Shown here: piece by piece, positions 1 to 7,356 of the stretch
Layout: each line of letters opens with the position of its first letter
Position numbering within the stretch: the stretch's first letter is position 1
From: Enterovibrio gelatinilyticus
GTDB taxonomy: Bacteria; Pseudomonadota; Gammaproteobacteria; Enterobacterales; Vibrionaceae
Assembly: GCF_028683095.1 (NCBI RefSeq)
Contig: NZ_JAJUBC010000013.1
Span: 1-64,000 of the forward strand
Direction: 5' to 3'
Length of the DNA stretch: 64,000 bases
The notes under the pieces: generated by a model
The model's database searches: none
The model's input: only the letters and a program-made list of their open reading frames with translations
Told to the model about the DNA's origin: nothing
Made by a program: the position numbers and the translations under genes

Positions 1-103
1 CCAAGCAGTCGGACAGCCTTGCCGTAGCGCCTTTAGTGCATGGCTTCGCCATTATTGCACAAAAGTCACAATAACAAGTCTGCCGCTGTTGGCGGCGTTA
101 TCC
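1..103 (+). repeat. attC site, possibly 5'-truncated by the window edge
   Basis: The right core reads GTTATCC at 97-103 and is preceded by an arm (TGCCGCTGTTGG) that pairs imperfectly with the arm near the window start (AAGCAGTCGGACAG). This is the imperfect inverted symmetry of an integron attC site. The outer left core probably lies just before base 1. It shows that the cassette array continues to the left of the window. Confidence 0.6.
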
Positions 104-360
104 GTCAGTTCTTCCCAGTGTTTAGTTTGCGATGTTTGATTAGCTATTTCCTCTCTTCGTTACAGGTTGTTTAACCTCAAAACCCTCGTCAAACCAATCC
201 CAAACTCGATGCAAAATCATGTGGCTATCTTTGCTAAGTTGAATTCAACGCTTGTGGTTTTATCGAGTGATTTTGTCTTTATGGTCGCAGTTGAACTCAC
301 AAAATGGCGCGTTCGTTGGGTGTTGGCGGCAAAGCCGCGATAGTATGAAAGTTCAGCGGC
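97..360 (+). repeat. ORF-less repeat cassette, copy 1
   Basis: This segment runs from the GTTATCC core to the next attC and is nearly the same as 469-732 and 1781-2045. In the frame that is open in copy 2, this copy has a TGA stop early on (GTT TGA against GTT TGG). No ribosome binding site is seen. It holds a GAATTC-centred palindrome and a short GCGGC-AAA-GCCGC hairpin near its end. It is best read as a non-coding or decayed cassette. Confidence 0.75.
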
Positions 361-475
361 TAACAAGGTCATGAACGGGACACCTTGCCAATCTCGAAGC
401 GCTTAGAAAGTAGAGTGAATACATCGGTTTGGTTGGGTTTAGTGCGGGCAAGTGCCCGTTATCACAACGTTATCC
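359..475 (+). repeat. attC site (VCR-like)
   Basis: It begins CTAACAAGG and ends in the core GTTATCC at 469-475. The arms AACGGGACACCTTGCC and GGGCAAGTGCCCGTT are nearly complementary with small mismatches, as expected for the folded bottom strand recognised by IntI. Its length of about 117 bases fits the long sites of Vibrio sedentary integrons. Confidence 0.85.
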
Positions 476-732
476 GTCAATTCTTATCTGTATTTAGTTT
501 GCGATGTTTGGCTAGGCAATTCCTTTCTTCGTCGCAGGCTGTTTAATCTGAAAACGCTCATCAAACCAATCCCAAACTCGATGCAAAATCATGTGGCTAT
601 CTTTGCTAAGTTGAATTCAATGCTTTTGGTTTTATCGAGTGATTTTGTCTTTAAGGCCGCAGTTGAACTCACAAAATGGCGCGTTCGATGGATGTTGGCG
701 GCAAAGCCGCGATAGTATGAAGCTTCAGCGGC
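469..732 (+). repeat. ORF-less repeat cassette, copy 2
   Basis: This is the second copy of the roughly 265-base cassette. A GTG-started reading frame of 87 codons (452-715) stays open here, but it starts inside the attC site, is stopped in copy 1 and frameshifted in copy 3. I therefore do not call a protein. The best-conserved block across the copies covers the middle and the GCGGC hairpin near the end. Confidence 0.75.
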
Positions 733-847
733 TAACAAGGTCATCAACGGGACACCTTGCCAATCTCGAAGCGCTTAGAAAGTGGCGTGAATACATTGGT
801 TTGGTGAGGTTCAGTGCGGGCAAGTGCCCGTTATCACAACGTTATAC
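731..847 (+). repeat. attC site (VCR-like), nearly identical to the one at 359
   Basis: It starts GCTAACAAGG and ends with the core GTTATAC at 841-847. It has the same arms as the site at 359 (AACGGGACACCTTGCC and GGGCAAGTGCCCGTT). The near identity of these two sites, together with the repeated cassette upstream of each, suggests duplication of a whole cassette with its attC. Confidence 0.85.
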
Positions 848-859
848 ACAAGTCAGAGT

Positions 860-1177
860 ATGGAATTAGAGAAGATTATTAATCACATATTCACTTACAG
901 CTTCCCTACGGATGAACAGCTTGTTCGTTTCGCAAACGATCGTCATGGTTTTGGCGGTGATGATGGTGATTACGGTGTAACATACCCTTCTGACCTTGAT
1001 GCTTACGAAAGAGAAGTAGAGCAGCAGTTTATACCAGAGGGTAGTATTGAAATTTACTGTTCGGCGTACACAGATAAAGACATCATCATCACAGAAAAGC
1101 AGTATCTTGCTGCGTTAAAACAGTACCTTGATGCAACTAGCCAGCACGATTTGGCATATGAGTTAAAAAATGTATAA
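860..1177 (+). CDS. integron cassette protein, unknown; immunity-protein-like?
   Basis: This codes for 105 residues, acidic and soluble, with no signal peptide or membrane segment. The ATG at 860 is the first start after the attC core at 841, so longer upstream versions that begin inside the attC are rejected. The centre has an acidic glycine-rich stretch (GFGGDDGDYG, about residues 30-39) followed by a strand-rich part with KDIIITEKQYL. That last pattern recalls small immunity proteins of contact-dependent toxin systems, but the likeness is weak and I give no function. It is followed at once by its own attC, so it is a complete one-gene cassette. Confidence 0.7.
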   Translation: MELEKIINHIFTYSFPTDEQLVRFANDRHGFGGDDGDYGVTYPSDLDAYEREVEQQFIPEGSIEIYCSAYTDKDIIITEKQYLAALKQYLDATSQHDLAYELKNV

Positions 1178-1282
1178 CAAGGCAAGTCAATCTGACAGCT
1201 TACTCTCCAGTTGTGTTCGTGCGGGAAAAACTTCGCACAAACACAAGTTCCGTTACAGCTGCAGTTGCTTGCGGCGTTAAAT
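1173..1282 (+). repeat. attC site with a consensus right core
   Basis: It starts TATAACAAGGCAAGTC and ends GTTAAAT at 1276-1282, which fits GTTRRRY fully. The arms AAGGCAAGTCAATCTGACAGC and GCTGCAGTTGCTTG pair imperfectly. The sequence between arms differs from the sites at 359 and 731, so this cassette came from another source. Confidence 0.8.
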
Positions 1283-1288
1283 TTTGTG

Positions 1289-1705
1289 GTGCATCTGATC
1301 AATCAGAGAAAATTGAAGAAACGCTTAAGGCGACTAGAGGCTGATCTTGGCAATACGTTGAAGCAGCAAGGAGCCAACATTTCGAACTCAGAATTCATGA
1401 GTAACTTAGATTTCTGGGTTAGCTATTATGTAACGTGTCTCCTTAGGAAAACGGAGCTCCCAAGTGACTTTTGGTGTGACGGTTCGACATGGAATAATGA
1501 ACGACATTCTTTAGAATTTTATGAGTTGTCAAAATACCAGTATTCCTTAAAGTGTGAGTTAGATGTCCAAGATGATAAATCATCTTATGACGGGACTCTC
1601 TTGGCAAATTTCGAGTATGACCTGAAATTTAAAACATTTATATCTTACAAAATTCTGCTGTCAGTAGAGGAAAATGAGTACTTGTTTTCGTCGATGGTGA
1701 AGTGA
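1289..1705 (+). CDS. integron cassette protein, unknown function
   Basis: The frame is open from 1211, but everything before 1282 is attC sequence, so the start must lie later. GTG at 1286 or 1289, or ATG at 1397, are the options; none has a clear ribosome binding site. From 1289 it gives 138 residues: a basic helical N-terminus (LKKRLRRLEADL) and a C-terminal part rich in aromatic residues. I do not recognise a family. An attC site follows directly. Confidence 0.55.
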   Translation: MHLINQRKLKKRLRRLEADLGNTLKQQGANISNSEFMSNLDFWVSYYVTCLLRKTELPSDFWCDGSTWNNERHSLEFYELSKYQYSLKCELDVQDDKSSYDGTLLANFEYDLKFKTFISYKILLSVEENEYLFSSMVK

Positions 1706-1708
1706 AAA

Positions 1709-1787
1709 TTTAACAAGGCCATCAAACATCACGCCCTGCGGGCGCTGGACTCGCAAAAATCGCTCGCCGTTTATGGCAGCGTTATCC
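1709..1787 (+). repeat. attC site, short type
   Basis: It runs from TTTAACAAGGCC to the core GTTATCC at 1781-1787, about 79 bases. Inner hairpin CGCCCTGCGGGCG is visible. The length is shorter than the 117-base sites at 359 and 731. The third copy of the repeat cassette follows. Confidence 0.75.
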
Positions 1788-2045
1788 GTCAGTTCTTACA
1801 GTGTTTATTTTGCGATGTTTGGCTAGCTATTTCCTCTCTTCGTCGCAGGCTGTTTAAATCCAAAAGTATCATCAAACCAATCCCAAACTCGATGCAAAAT
1901 CATGTGGCTATCTTTGCTAAGTTGAATTTATCGCTTGTGGTTTTATCGAGTGATTTTGTCTTTTAGGCCGTAATTGAACTCGCAAAATGGCGCGTTCGTT
2001 GGGTGTTGGCGGCGAAACCGCGATAGTATGGAGAATCAGCGGCTA
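1781..2045 (+). repeat. ORF-less repeat cassette, copy 3
   Basis: This is the third copy of the roughly 265-base cassette. Relative to copy 2 it lacks one base near the start, which shifts the frame and leads to a TAG stop. It ends in CAGCGGCTAACA, the beginning of an attC that is then interrupted by the IS1111-type element. Confidence 0.75.
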
Positions 2046-2048
2046 ACA

Positions 2049-3484
2049 CATATGAGCCCTTCTCCGGTCAAGAGGCAATAGCTGTCTTTATGACTGCGTA
2101 AGCAGTCATTGCTTTCGAACAACAAAGTCATCTACTTCGCTTTGTCATTTGAGCCATTAAGTCGTTGCTTACGGCAAACACATATAGAGGGTCTCTTACT
2201 GCGGTCTCACCGCTGCCTGTCATTCGAGTGACAGGGCCACTAGACACTTTTCCGTTAACCCAGGCTGGCACTATTCAAGAAGAAGGCTAAACAATTGTTT
2301 TCCAGTTATCTTCAGGCTCAGGCTAGGTGTAAGCAACTTTGTTGTTCGTTGTAATGCGCACCAATGGGATAGCTAATCAAGGCCAAAGGGCTTGGACAAC
2401 GGTGGACACAGCAGACTCTGGCGGGCTTATACCCAATAAACGCAGTCAGCAAAGTGTTCTTCCTCAGCACCAGTTAGACGTTCAGCTCACCCCATTGTGC
2501 GCCAAGGCAGACAGCGCTTTTGCCTTGCTCATGCGTTTTTGCAGTCGCGCGAGGTATTTCTGGGCTTTTTCATTCCCTCGTAAATAGAGTACAGCTGCTT
2601 CAGAGAAGGCCCATTTTAGGTGGGCATTGCCAATTTTGTTCCCGCTGGTGCCATATTGTTTTCCCGCCGACTCGGCTTTGCACTTCACCAAGCGGGAGTA
2701 AGAGGCAAAGTGTTGAACGGAAGGAAAACGTTGAATATTCCCAATCTCATACAAAATGGTCAGAGCAAGAATACGGCCAATGCCGGGCACAGTTTGAAGC
2801 AGTATGTAGTCTTTCGGATTGTGTTGCTTGGCGTTTTTCTCGATGAAGCATTCCACATGGGTGAGTTCTTTGGTGTAGAAGCCAATCATATTGAGGTCGA
2901 TATCGATGTTGCGGTTAATCGCCGGCTCATTGAAGCGGTTGCGCACGTCTTCCCTGGAAGAGGGATAACGGAGGGCGAGATTGGGTGATGGCACATTGTA
3001 TTGAGTAAAGGTGTTGGACACATGTGCTTTAAGGTGCGCGCCGTGGCGCACGAGTTTGGTTCGTCGGCGGAGTAAATCACGGGTAGCGCGCATGGCTTTC
3101 GGGTAAACGTAGGCCAGCGGGAAATTACCGCCGCGGATCAGAGATGCGATTTTAAATGAATCAATACGATCATTTTTGGTTTTGCCCCCATGAATGGCTT
3201 TCATGTACAAGGCATGGCCGAGGACAAAATCAAAGGCGTAGTCGAGGCAAAGGTCACTGACCTAATACCAGCAATGCATCTGGGTCTGCGCCGATCTTCT
3301 TGTGAAGGACTTCATTGCCTGTCTCGGCGAGAATACAGACGTAAAGAATACGCGCATGCAGATCGATGCCGCAGTAATAGTTATGCTATTGGTTATAAAA
3401 TCTCATTGAGTCTTCTCCGTGTTGGTTTTGTCGCCTTCCAGCTTAGCCCGAGGGTTAAACTGGAGCTGAAGGCTCAATGAGTAT
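2049..3484 (-). mobile_element. IS1111-type (IS110 family) element inserted in an attC site, defective
   Basis: The element carries a broken IS110-family transposase on the minus strand and has subterminal inverted repeats. These are TATGAGCCCTTCTCCGGTC at 2051-2069, and ACTGGAGCTGAAGGCTCA at 3459-3476. On the left the attC reads GGCTAACA (to 2048). On the right AAGGCACTAAGCCCG resumes at about 3486, so the insertion lies in the outer core of that attC. This is the known target of the IS1111-attC subgroup. The roughly 430 bases between the transposase C-terminus and the left end (2049-2481) have no gene and are where IS1111 elements encode their bridge RNA. Confidence 0.75.
2482..3385 (-). 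pseudogene. IS110/IS1111-family transposase, broken
   Basis: The DEDD-type transposase begins with YYCGIDLHAR (about 3350-3379) in one frame, which has lost its start codon and stops at about 3260. After a deletion of roughly 20 residues it resumes in another frame with DLCLDYAFDF and continues as 242 residues from 3210. This part holds KTKNDRIDSFKIA (catalytic aspartates) and the C-terminal Tnp20 domain with PGIGRILALTILYEIG. The C-terminus is also cut short (ALAHNGVS then stop). The protein should not be active. Confidence 0.8.
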
Positions 3485-3574
3485 CAAGGCACTAAGCCCG
3501 ACACTTTACGCTTGGCAATTTTGCTTCGCAAAAGTCTACGCCAAGGTCTCGTACGGGTTAGCTTGGCGTTATAT
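3484..3574 (+). repeat. right part of the attC split by the IS element
   Basis: AAGGCACTAAGCCCG pairs with CGGGTTAGCTTGGC, and the right core GTTATAT lies at 3568-3574. Inside is a strong hairpin, CGCTTGGC...GCGCAAAAG/CTACGCCAAG type, at about 3510-3545. The missing outer left core is the GGCTAACA at 2041-2048 on the other side of the IS. Confidence 0.65.
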
Positions 3575-3654
3575 TTCGAAGAGAGCTTGGTCGGTGAATT
3601 CTCAACATGTAAGTGTGGGCATCAATATAGATGAAGAAAAATAATGGGTAACTT

Positions 3655-4239
3655 ATGGAAGCATTATTGTTAATAGCTAGCTTAATGTTAAATAAAAGCA
3701 ACCAAGTAGAATTTAACAGTTTATTGACGGAATTTAATGAGTCACAAAATATAAAGTCATTTTATCATTCTGCTAATGTGAAAAAGTATACTCAGCATCT
3801 TGATCTAGATTTTTGGGGTGATGAAGATGAGCTAACGAATGCACAGTTGCTTTACGCGTTTTCAGTTGAAAAAAAAGCAGCTCAATTTATCGACTGGAAG
3901 GGAGAGCATGAAGAGAATCAACTGAAAAGTTTGATAACAAATCAGCTTAAGGAAAAAAACATACATGACTTCGACTGGAAATTTTTAAAAGAATTCGATA
4001 AACGCGTAGATTTGGGGGAGCTAGAACAGGGTGACTATATAATTAAAAAATTAATTATTGTTGATAAACATCTCCAAAAACGAGGCTTCAGGCTAGCGTT
4101 TTTCAATCCAGGGGAGATTTGGGATGGTTATATTCCATTTATTGTTAGTGAGAAACAGTATGATGTTGTCAAAACAATTAGGTGTGATGAGCATGGTAAT
4201 GAATGTACGAGTTTAAGCAACATTGATGATGATTTTTAA
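3655..4239 (+). CDS. integron cassette protein, DUF6630-like?
   Basis: This codes for 194 residues in an AT-rich gene, downstream of the attC core at 3568. The protein is acidic, soluble and without a signal peptide. A block with QFIDWKGEHEENQL (about residues 80-93) followed by a C-terminal half with GFRLAFFNPGEIWDGYIPF and SEKQYDVV resembles the layout of DUF6630 proteins, but this is from memory of the pattern only. A terminator hairpin follows 20 bases after the stop. The usual attC after the gene is missing, probably lost to the element remnant downstream. Confidence 0.65.
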   Translation: MEALLLIASLMLNKSNQVEFNSLLTEFNESQNIKSFYHSANVKKYTQHLDLDFWGDEDELTNAQLLYAFSVEKKAAQFIDWKGEHEENQLKSLITNQLKEKNIHDFDWKFLKEFDKRVDLGELEQGDYIIKKLIIVDKHLQKRGFRLAFFNPGEIWDGYIPFIVSEKQYDVVKTIRCDEHGNECTSLSNIDDDF

Positions 4240-4256
4240 AAACCTAAAAATAAGAA

Positions 4257-4284
4257 TAAGTGTCGCGCAGCCGACACTTTATTT
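4257..4284 (+). terminator. hairpin terminator after the 3655 gene
   Basis: AAGTGTCG-CGCAG-CCGACACTT is a perfect short stem followed by TATTT. It sits just after the stop codon at 4239. Confidence 0.7.
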
Positions 4285-4381
4285 GGGTGTTGCACAAGCC
4301 CGTTGCTGCTTTATTCAGTCAATTGCTCGGGTGAGCGCCGGATGGATGTACCCGCCACTGATTAACAGGCGAACGGCGCCA

Positions 4382-4409
4382 TGAAGTTATTAGACATTCC
4401 ATAACTTCA
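4382..4409. repeat. inverted repeat in the element remnant
   Basis: TGAAGTTAT-TAGACATTCC-ATAACTTCA is a perfect 9-base stem. Its place in the gene-free stretch 4285-4695, beside the decayed recombinase, suggests it marks an end of that mobile element. The stretch holds no convincing complete gene. Confidence 0.45.
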
Positions 4410-4695
4410 ATGGGTTACGTCACTGTGTGTCTTTTCTTCCGCGCTTTCTCCTTCGATTAAATGGCCGCCATTATCCTTATCCTGTTCGCCTTTCGGCTAC
4501 CCCCCTCGAGTGACGCCCACGCAGAGCAAGAGTCGTTCCCAGCACGTTGGACAACATCGCGTCACGGGCTGTTCGGCGCGGGCTCAAGTGGCAACGTCCT
4601 GTGTGCCATTTGAAGCAACATAAGCTGAATATGGTGTCGTTTTCGCTTCGCACTGCCATGCAGCAACCCGATAAAGGTACTCATGTTGCCTCTCA

Positions 4696-5212
4696 CTAAA
4701 TAGTGAGCCCAGAGGCGAGTTGATTCACCGCCAGATGAAGCTGGGCGTGTTTCACGTCCGTGAGTTGGGTGTAGCGTGCCGTCGTCGTGAGACTGGCATG
4801 ACCCGAGACAATAGAGGGTGTAGAAGAAGCGTTGGTAGTCAGGTTGTCGGGTGAAGGTGATGAGTAAGCCGACCTCCCTGGGGGTTAAGATATCGGGCAA
4901 GCGTTTGACCTGAGGCGGCTTAACGATATCGAGCCATTGCCATTGTTTATTAAGGGTGTAGCGATAGAAGAACTGCAAGCCATTGCGGTCGAGTTTGACG
5001 GTGCTCCAGGAGTGGGTTCCGATAAGGTTCACGAAGTAGGTTTTGAGCTGTTGCTGAGAGAGATTATCCGGTGGACAATCAAAGAACTGTGCGATGCGGC
5101 GGACGGCACGGCTGTAGGCATCAATGGTGGCGGGTCGTTTCCCTTGAAGGGTTAAGTTATTGAGGTGCTGTTGATAAAGCGTATCGAAGCGCTGCTGTTG
5201 TTGACGGTTCAT
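4696..5212 (-). pseudogene. tyrosine recombinase with internal deletion
   Basis: The N-terminal SAM-like DNA-binding domain is intact: LQGKRPATIDAYSRAVRRIA, then SQQQLKTYFVNL and LTPREVGLLI. The protein then runs into LYCLG and loses the central catalytic part. The C-terminal box continues in a shifted frame as GHASLTTTARYTQLTDV, which carries the histidine and the catalytic tyrosine, and ends at the TAG at 4696. About half of the catalytic domain is therefore missing. Such recombinases are found next to IS91-like transposases. The bases after it begin with ATGAGTACC (minus strand, 4684), possibly the start of such a lost partner. Confidence 0.75.
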
Positions 5213-5318
5213 AGTGTTTATCCTGTACGCTGCCCGATTGGCAGAGTTGGGAGAAACGTAAGCGGTGTGTTGTTATTCTGCCGCATAGCGGCTTCGTTCA
5301 ACAAATTGCTGCAAGGGA

Positions 5319-5387
5319 CAAAGTTCGCTCCAGCAACATATCGTTCGCTACGCTAACGTTACCATATGTTGCTGGAGCGTAACTTTG
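5319..5387. repeat. large hairpin, attC-like but without consensus cores
   Basis: The arms CAAAGTT-CGCTCCAGCAACATAT and ATATGTTGCTGGAGCGTAACTTTG match over 23 pairs with a single bulged base, a feature of folded attC sites. The loop holds a second small hairpin (GTTCGC-TAC-GCTAAC). I could not find GTTRRRY at the expected end, so this may be a diverged attC or an element end. Confidence 0.5.
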
Positions 5388-5424
5388 CACGTGTTCAAGG
5401 CTTTATACGTATCTTTGGGATTGG

Positions 5425-5823
5425 ATGAAAACTAACATTATCGATTCAAATTGGCCAAACGCATTACGCTGGTTTTTAGTTCAAAATACTGAACACTTTT
5501 GCCCGTGGCATTTTCTTTCTAAACCAACGGAATTTGATTTTGCCGCTCAAGCATTTGCAAACGAAGATACTAAACACCGAAAAGTGTTTGTATTTGCTAG
5601 CCGTCAAGATAATGATGATTTTGCTGGGTTAGAAGTTATAAACGGCTTAATTGCAGATAAGGTTTTAGTATTCCACCCAACTTTTAATTCAGGTGAATCC
5701 GAACGATGCTGGGATATAGTAGATTCCGAGTTCAGTGATGTTTTTGAGTTTTTATCCAGTCAGATAGTTCCTGATATGAAAGATTGGGCCTTAACAGAAG
5801 ACGCAATTCACCTTTTAGAGTAA
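5425..5823 (+). CDS. cassette protein, unknown function
   Basis: This codes for 132 residues: soluble, acidic, and rich in aromatic residues near the N-terminus (WPNALRWFLVQ, CPWHFLSKP). The C-terminal part alternates strand-like and helical segments (VLVFHPTF, FEFLSSQIV). Low-GC codon use and the place in the array point to a cassette gene. A SUKH-type immunity fold is possible but not shown. After the stop the sequence CGTATAACAAGCACG (5827-5841) looks like the left end of an attC whose remainder is missing. Confidence 0.6.
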   Translation: MKTNIIDSNWPNALRWFLVQNTEHFCPWHFLSKPTEFDFAAQAFANEDTKHRKVFVFASRQDNDDFAGLEVINGLIADKVLVFHPTFNSGESERCWDIVDSEFSDVFEFLSSQIVPDMKDWALTEDAIHLLE

Positions 5824-5879
5824 ATACGTATAACAAGCACGTAAACCAAAAGACGCAAAATAGCAGGCTAAGAGGTAAT

Positions 5880-6263
5880 ATGAAGAAGTCCATTGTTCCT
5901 GAGCAATTCAAACACTACTACGACGATTGGCACTTTTCACCTGTAATTGAAGCAGATGGAACGGTTTATCTATCCGGCGTTACTGCTGCTAGAAAAGATA
6001 AACCAATCAGCATTGATCCCCAAGAGCAGTTCCACGATGCGTTTCATAAACTAGGTATATATCTCGATGCCGCAGGGCTAACTTACGATGACATTCTTGA
6101 AATGACCACATTCCACATTGACCTAAAGGCGCACATTGAGGTTTTTTCAAAAGTCAAAGATGAGTATGTGAAAGCTCCATATCCAGCGTGGTCTGCTATA
6201 GGAGTATCTGAGTTCATTCCAGAAAATGCCTTGGTAGAAATGCGTATTGTGGCAAAAAGATAA
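5880..6263 (+). CDS. RidA/YjgF-like protein, cassette-borne
   Basis: This codes for 127 residues of the RidA (YjgF/YER057c/UK114) family. Members hydrolyse reactive enamine/imine intermediates from PLP enzymes and form trimers in the cytoplasm. Visible family features are GTVYLSGVTAA near the N-terminus, the long central helix region with YLDAAGLTYDDILEMTTF, and ALVEMRIVAKR with the conserved arginine near the end. The ATG at 5880 follows the ribosome binding site AGAGGT; an upstream GTG version is rejected. It lies between attC-like fragments and so may be mobile. It is also next to a PLP enzyme (6368), which may be chance. Confidence 0.8.
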   Translation: MKKSIVPEQFKHYYDDWHFSPVIEADGTVYLSGVTAARKDKPISIDPQEQFHDAFHKLGIYLDAAGLTYDDILEMTTFHIDLKAHIEVFSKVKDEYVKAPYPAWSAIGVSEFIPENALVEMRIVAKR

Positions 6264-6271
6264 TTTCGCCG

Positions 6272-6318
6272 TGCATAACACCTCCGTTCCAGCGCACATG
6301 ATTGCGACGTTATGTGCC
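6272..6318 (+). repeat. short attC-like site
   Basis: The outer elements GCATAAC and GTTATGT are complementary at six of seven places and enclose about 33 bases. At under 50 bases this is shorter than the usual minimum for attC, so it may be a deleted site. It is followed by GGAGGTAATATG (6323-6334), a strong start signal. Confidence 0.4.
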
Positions 6319-6330
6319 AATGGAGGTAAT

Positions 6331-6367
6331 ATGAGGAATGAACGACGATTAGCTGAATATGCTGCAC
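6331..6367 (+). pseudogene. truncated cassette gene start at the array border
   Basis: GGAGGTAAT-ATG is an excellent start signal, and the reading begins MRNERRLAEYAA. Within about 12 codons it runs into the antisense end of the next chromosomal gene (stop at 6368). It looks like the 5' stub of a cassette gene left where the array joins ordinary chromosome. The rest of the open frame (to 6654) is only the shadow of the minus-strand gene. Confidence 0.4.
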
Positions 6368-7279
6368 TTAGGTGCGATGCACATCATCAAATTTTCGCTG
6401 ATATCTCGGCAGCATGCTTTCATTGCCCAGCACACCACCTTGGTGAATGTACAACAATTGCTTATCGCTATTTTGAGGATACCATTCCAGTAAACAACGC
6501 CACATTAATGGGTCATACAGAAGGTCAAACTCGATGTGGGTTTGGTCAAGTAAATACTGCCAAACACGGTAATCCGCCTCATACAACTTACCGAAATGAT
6601 GTTTCTGGCTGCGCGTTAACACCGTCGGATGGTTGGCTTCATTCAGTTCGTTGAATTGAGCGGTTAGATAGTCTTCCCCACCCACACATGGGCAAGTAAC
6701 CACGTCAATACCATGCTCACTCAGGTGTTTGTTGAGATACAGCGCCGTTGTACCTGTTCCTGAAGGTAAGGCGACAACAATTGGCTTCTCTTGGTTGAAT
6801 AGCGACCACTCTATAATCTCATCCGCGAGTGTTTTCACACCGGCTTCTGCAATTGGTGAACGTCCCCCTTCAGGCACCAGCAGGTGATGTTCATCCTGTC
6901 TGTGTTTTTTAATAAATACTTCTGGGTGTATGGGCTCTGCGCTAACGTCCGACATCTCGATCACTTTTGCGCCGAGATCGAGCGCACCGCGGTAATTACC
7001 AATAGGGCTTGATTTTAGCCAACTCGGAATTCGATCAACATAGAACTCAAGCTGCCAACCTTTGATGGCAGCGAGGGCTGCCAGAGAAAGCAGCGAATTC
7101 GCTTGGGGCGAACCATAACCGATCAGGTGAGTAATATTGGGGTCGTCATGTTGCAATAGCGACATCAATTTTCGCGCTTTGTTACCGGAAAATTGGCTAT
7201 GCAGCAGATCATCTCGTTTTAGAAAAAACGGAATATCTTCAAACATGTGCTGAGTGACTGGGCTATTGGCAAGTTTCAT
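6368..7279 (-). CDS. PLP-dependent ACC deaminase/D-cysteine desulfhydrase family enzyme
   Basis: This codes for 303 residues of the fold-type II PLP family that holds 1-aminocyclopropane-1-carboxylate deaminase and D-cysteine desulfhydrase. The PLP lysine lies in FSGNKARKL, following FLKRDDLL. The phosphate-binding loop is PSGTGTTALYL. Family members release ammonia and an oxo acid (with sulfide for D-cysteine). The sequence does not tell which substrate is used. The ATG at 7279 fits the family start; a longer version would overlap the upstream phospholipase gene. It is co-directional with 7357-8259, with 78 bases between. Confidence 0.85.
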   Translation of the reverse strand: MKLANSPVTQHMFEDIPFFLKRDDLLHSQFSGNKARKLMSLLQHDDPNITHLIGYGSPQANSLLSLAALAAIKGWQLEFYVDRIPSWLKSSPIGNYRGALDLGAKVIEMSDVSAEPIHPEVFIKKHRQDEHHLLVPEGGRSPIAEAGVKTLADEIIEWSLFNQEKPIVVALPSGTGTTALYLNKHLSEHGIDVVTCPCVGGEDYLTAQFNELNEANHPTVLTRSQKHHFGKLYEADYRVWQYLLDQTHIEFDLLYDPLMWRCLLEWYPQNSDKQLLYIHQGGVLGNESMLPRYQRKFDDVHRT

Positions 7280-7356
7280 GAACAAATACTGGCGATTTAA
7301 CGAGGCGGCATTATACCTGCCCTTTCCTTGAACAATAACAAGGTAACAAGGTGCAA

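Noticed and set aside
452-715. 87-codon open frame in repeat cassette copy 2
   Set aside because: It begins inside an attC site, has no ribosome binding site, and is stopped or frameshifted in the other two copies.
4937-5155. 72-codon plus-strand frame inside the recombinase
   Set aside because: It is antisense to the clear recombinase N-terminal domain and lacks any protein features of its own.
1-6330. CRISPR array or prophage as explanation of the repeats
   Set aside because: Repeats are long, unequal in spacing and have attC inverted symmetry with cassette genes between; no cas or phage structural genes are seen.
6379-6654. plus-strand continuation of the MRNERR cassette stub
   Set aside because: After the first dozen codons it is only the mirror of the PLP enzyme gene on the other strand.
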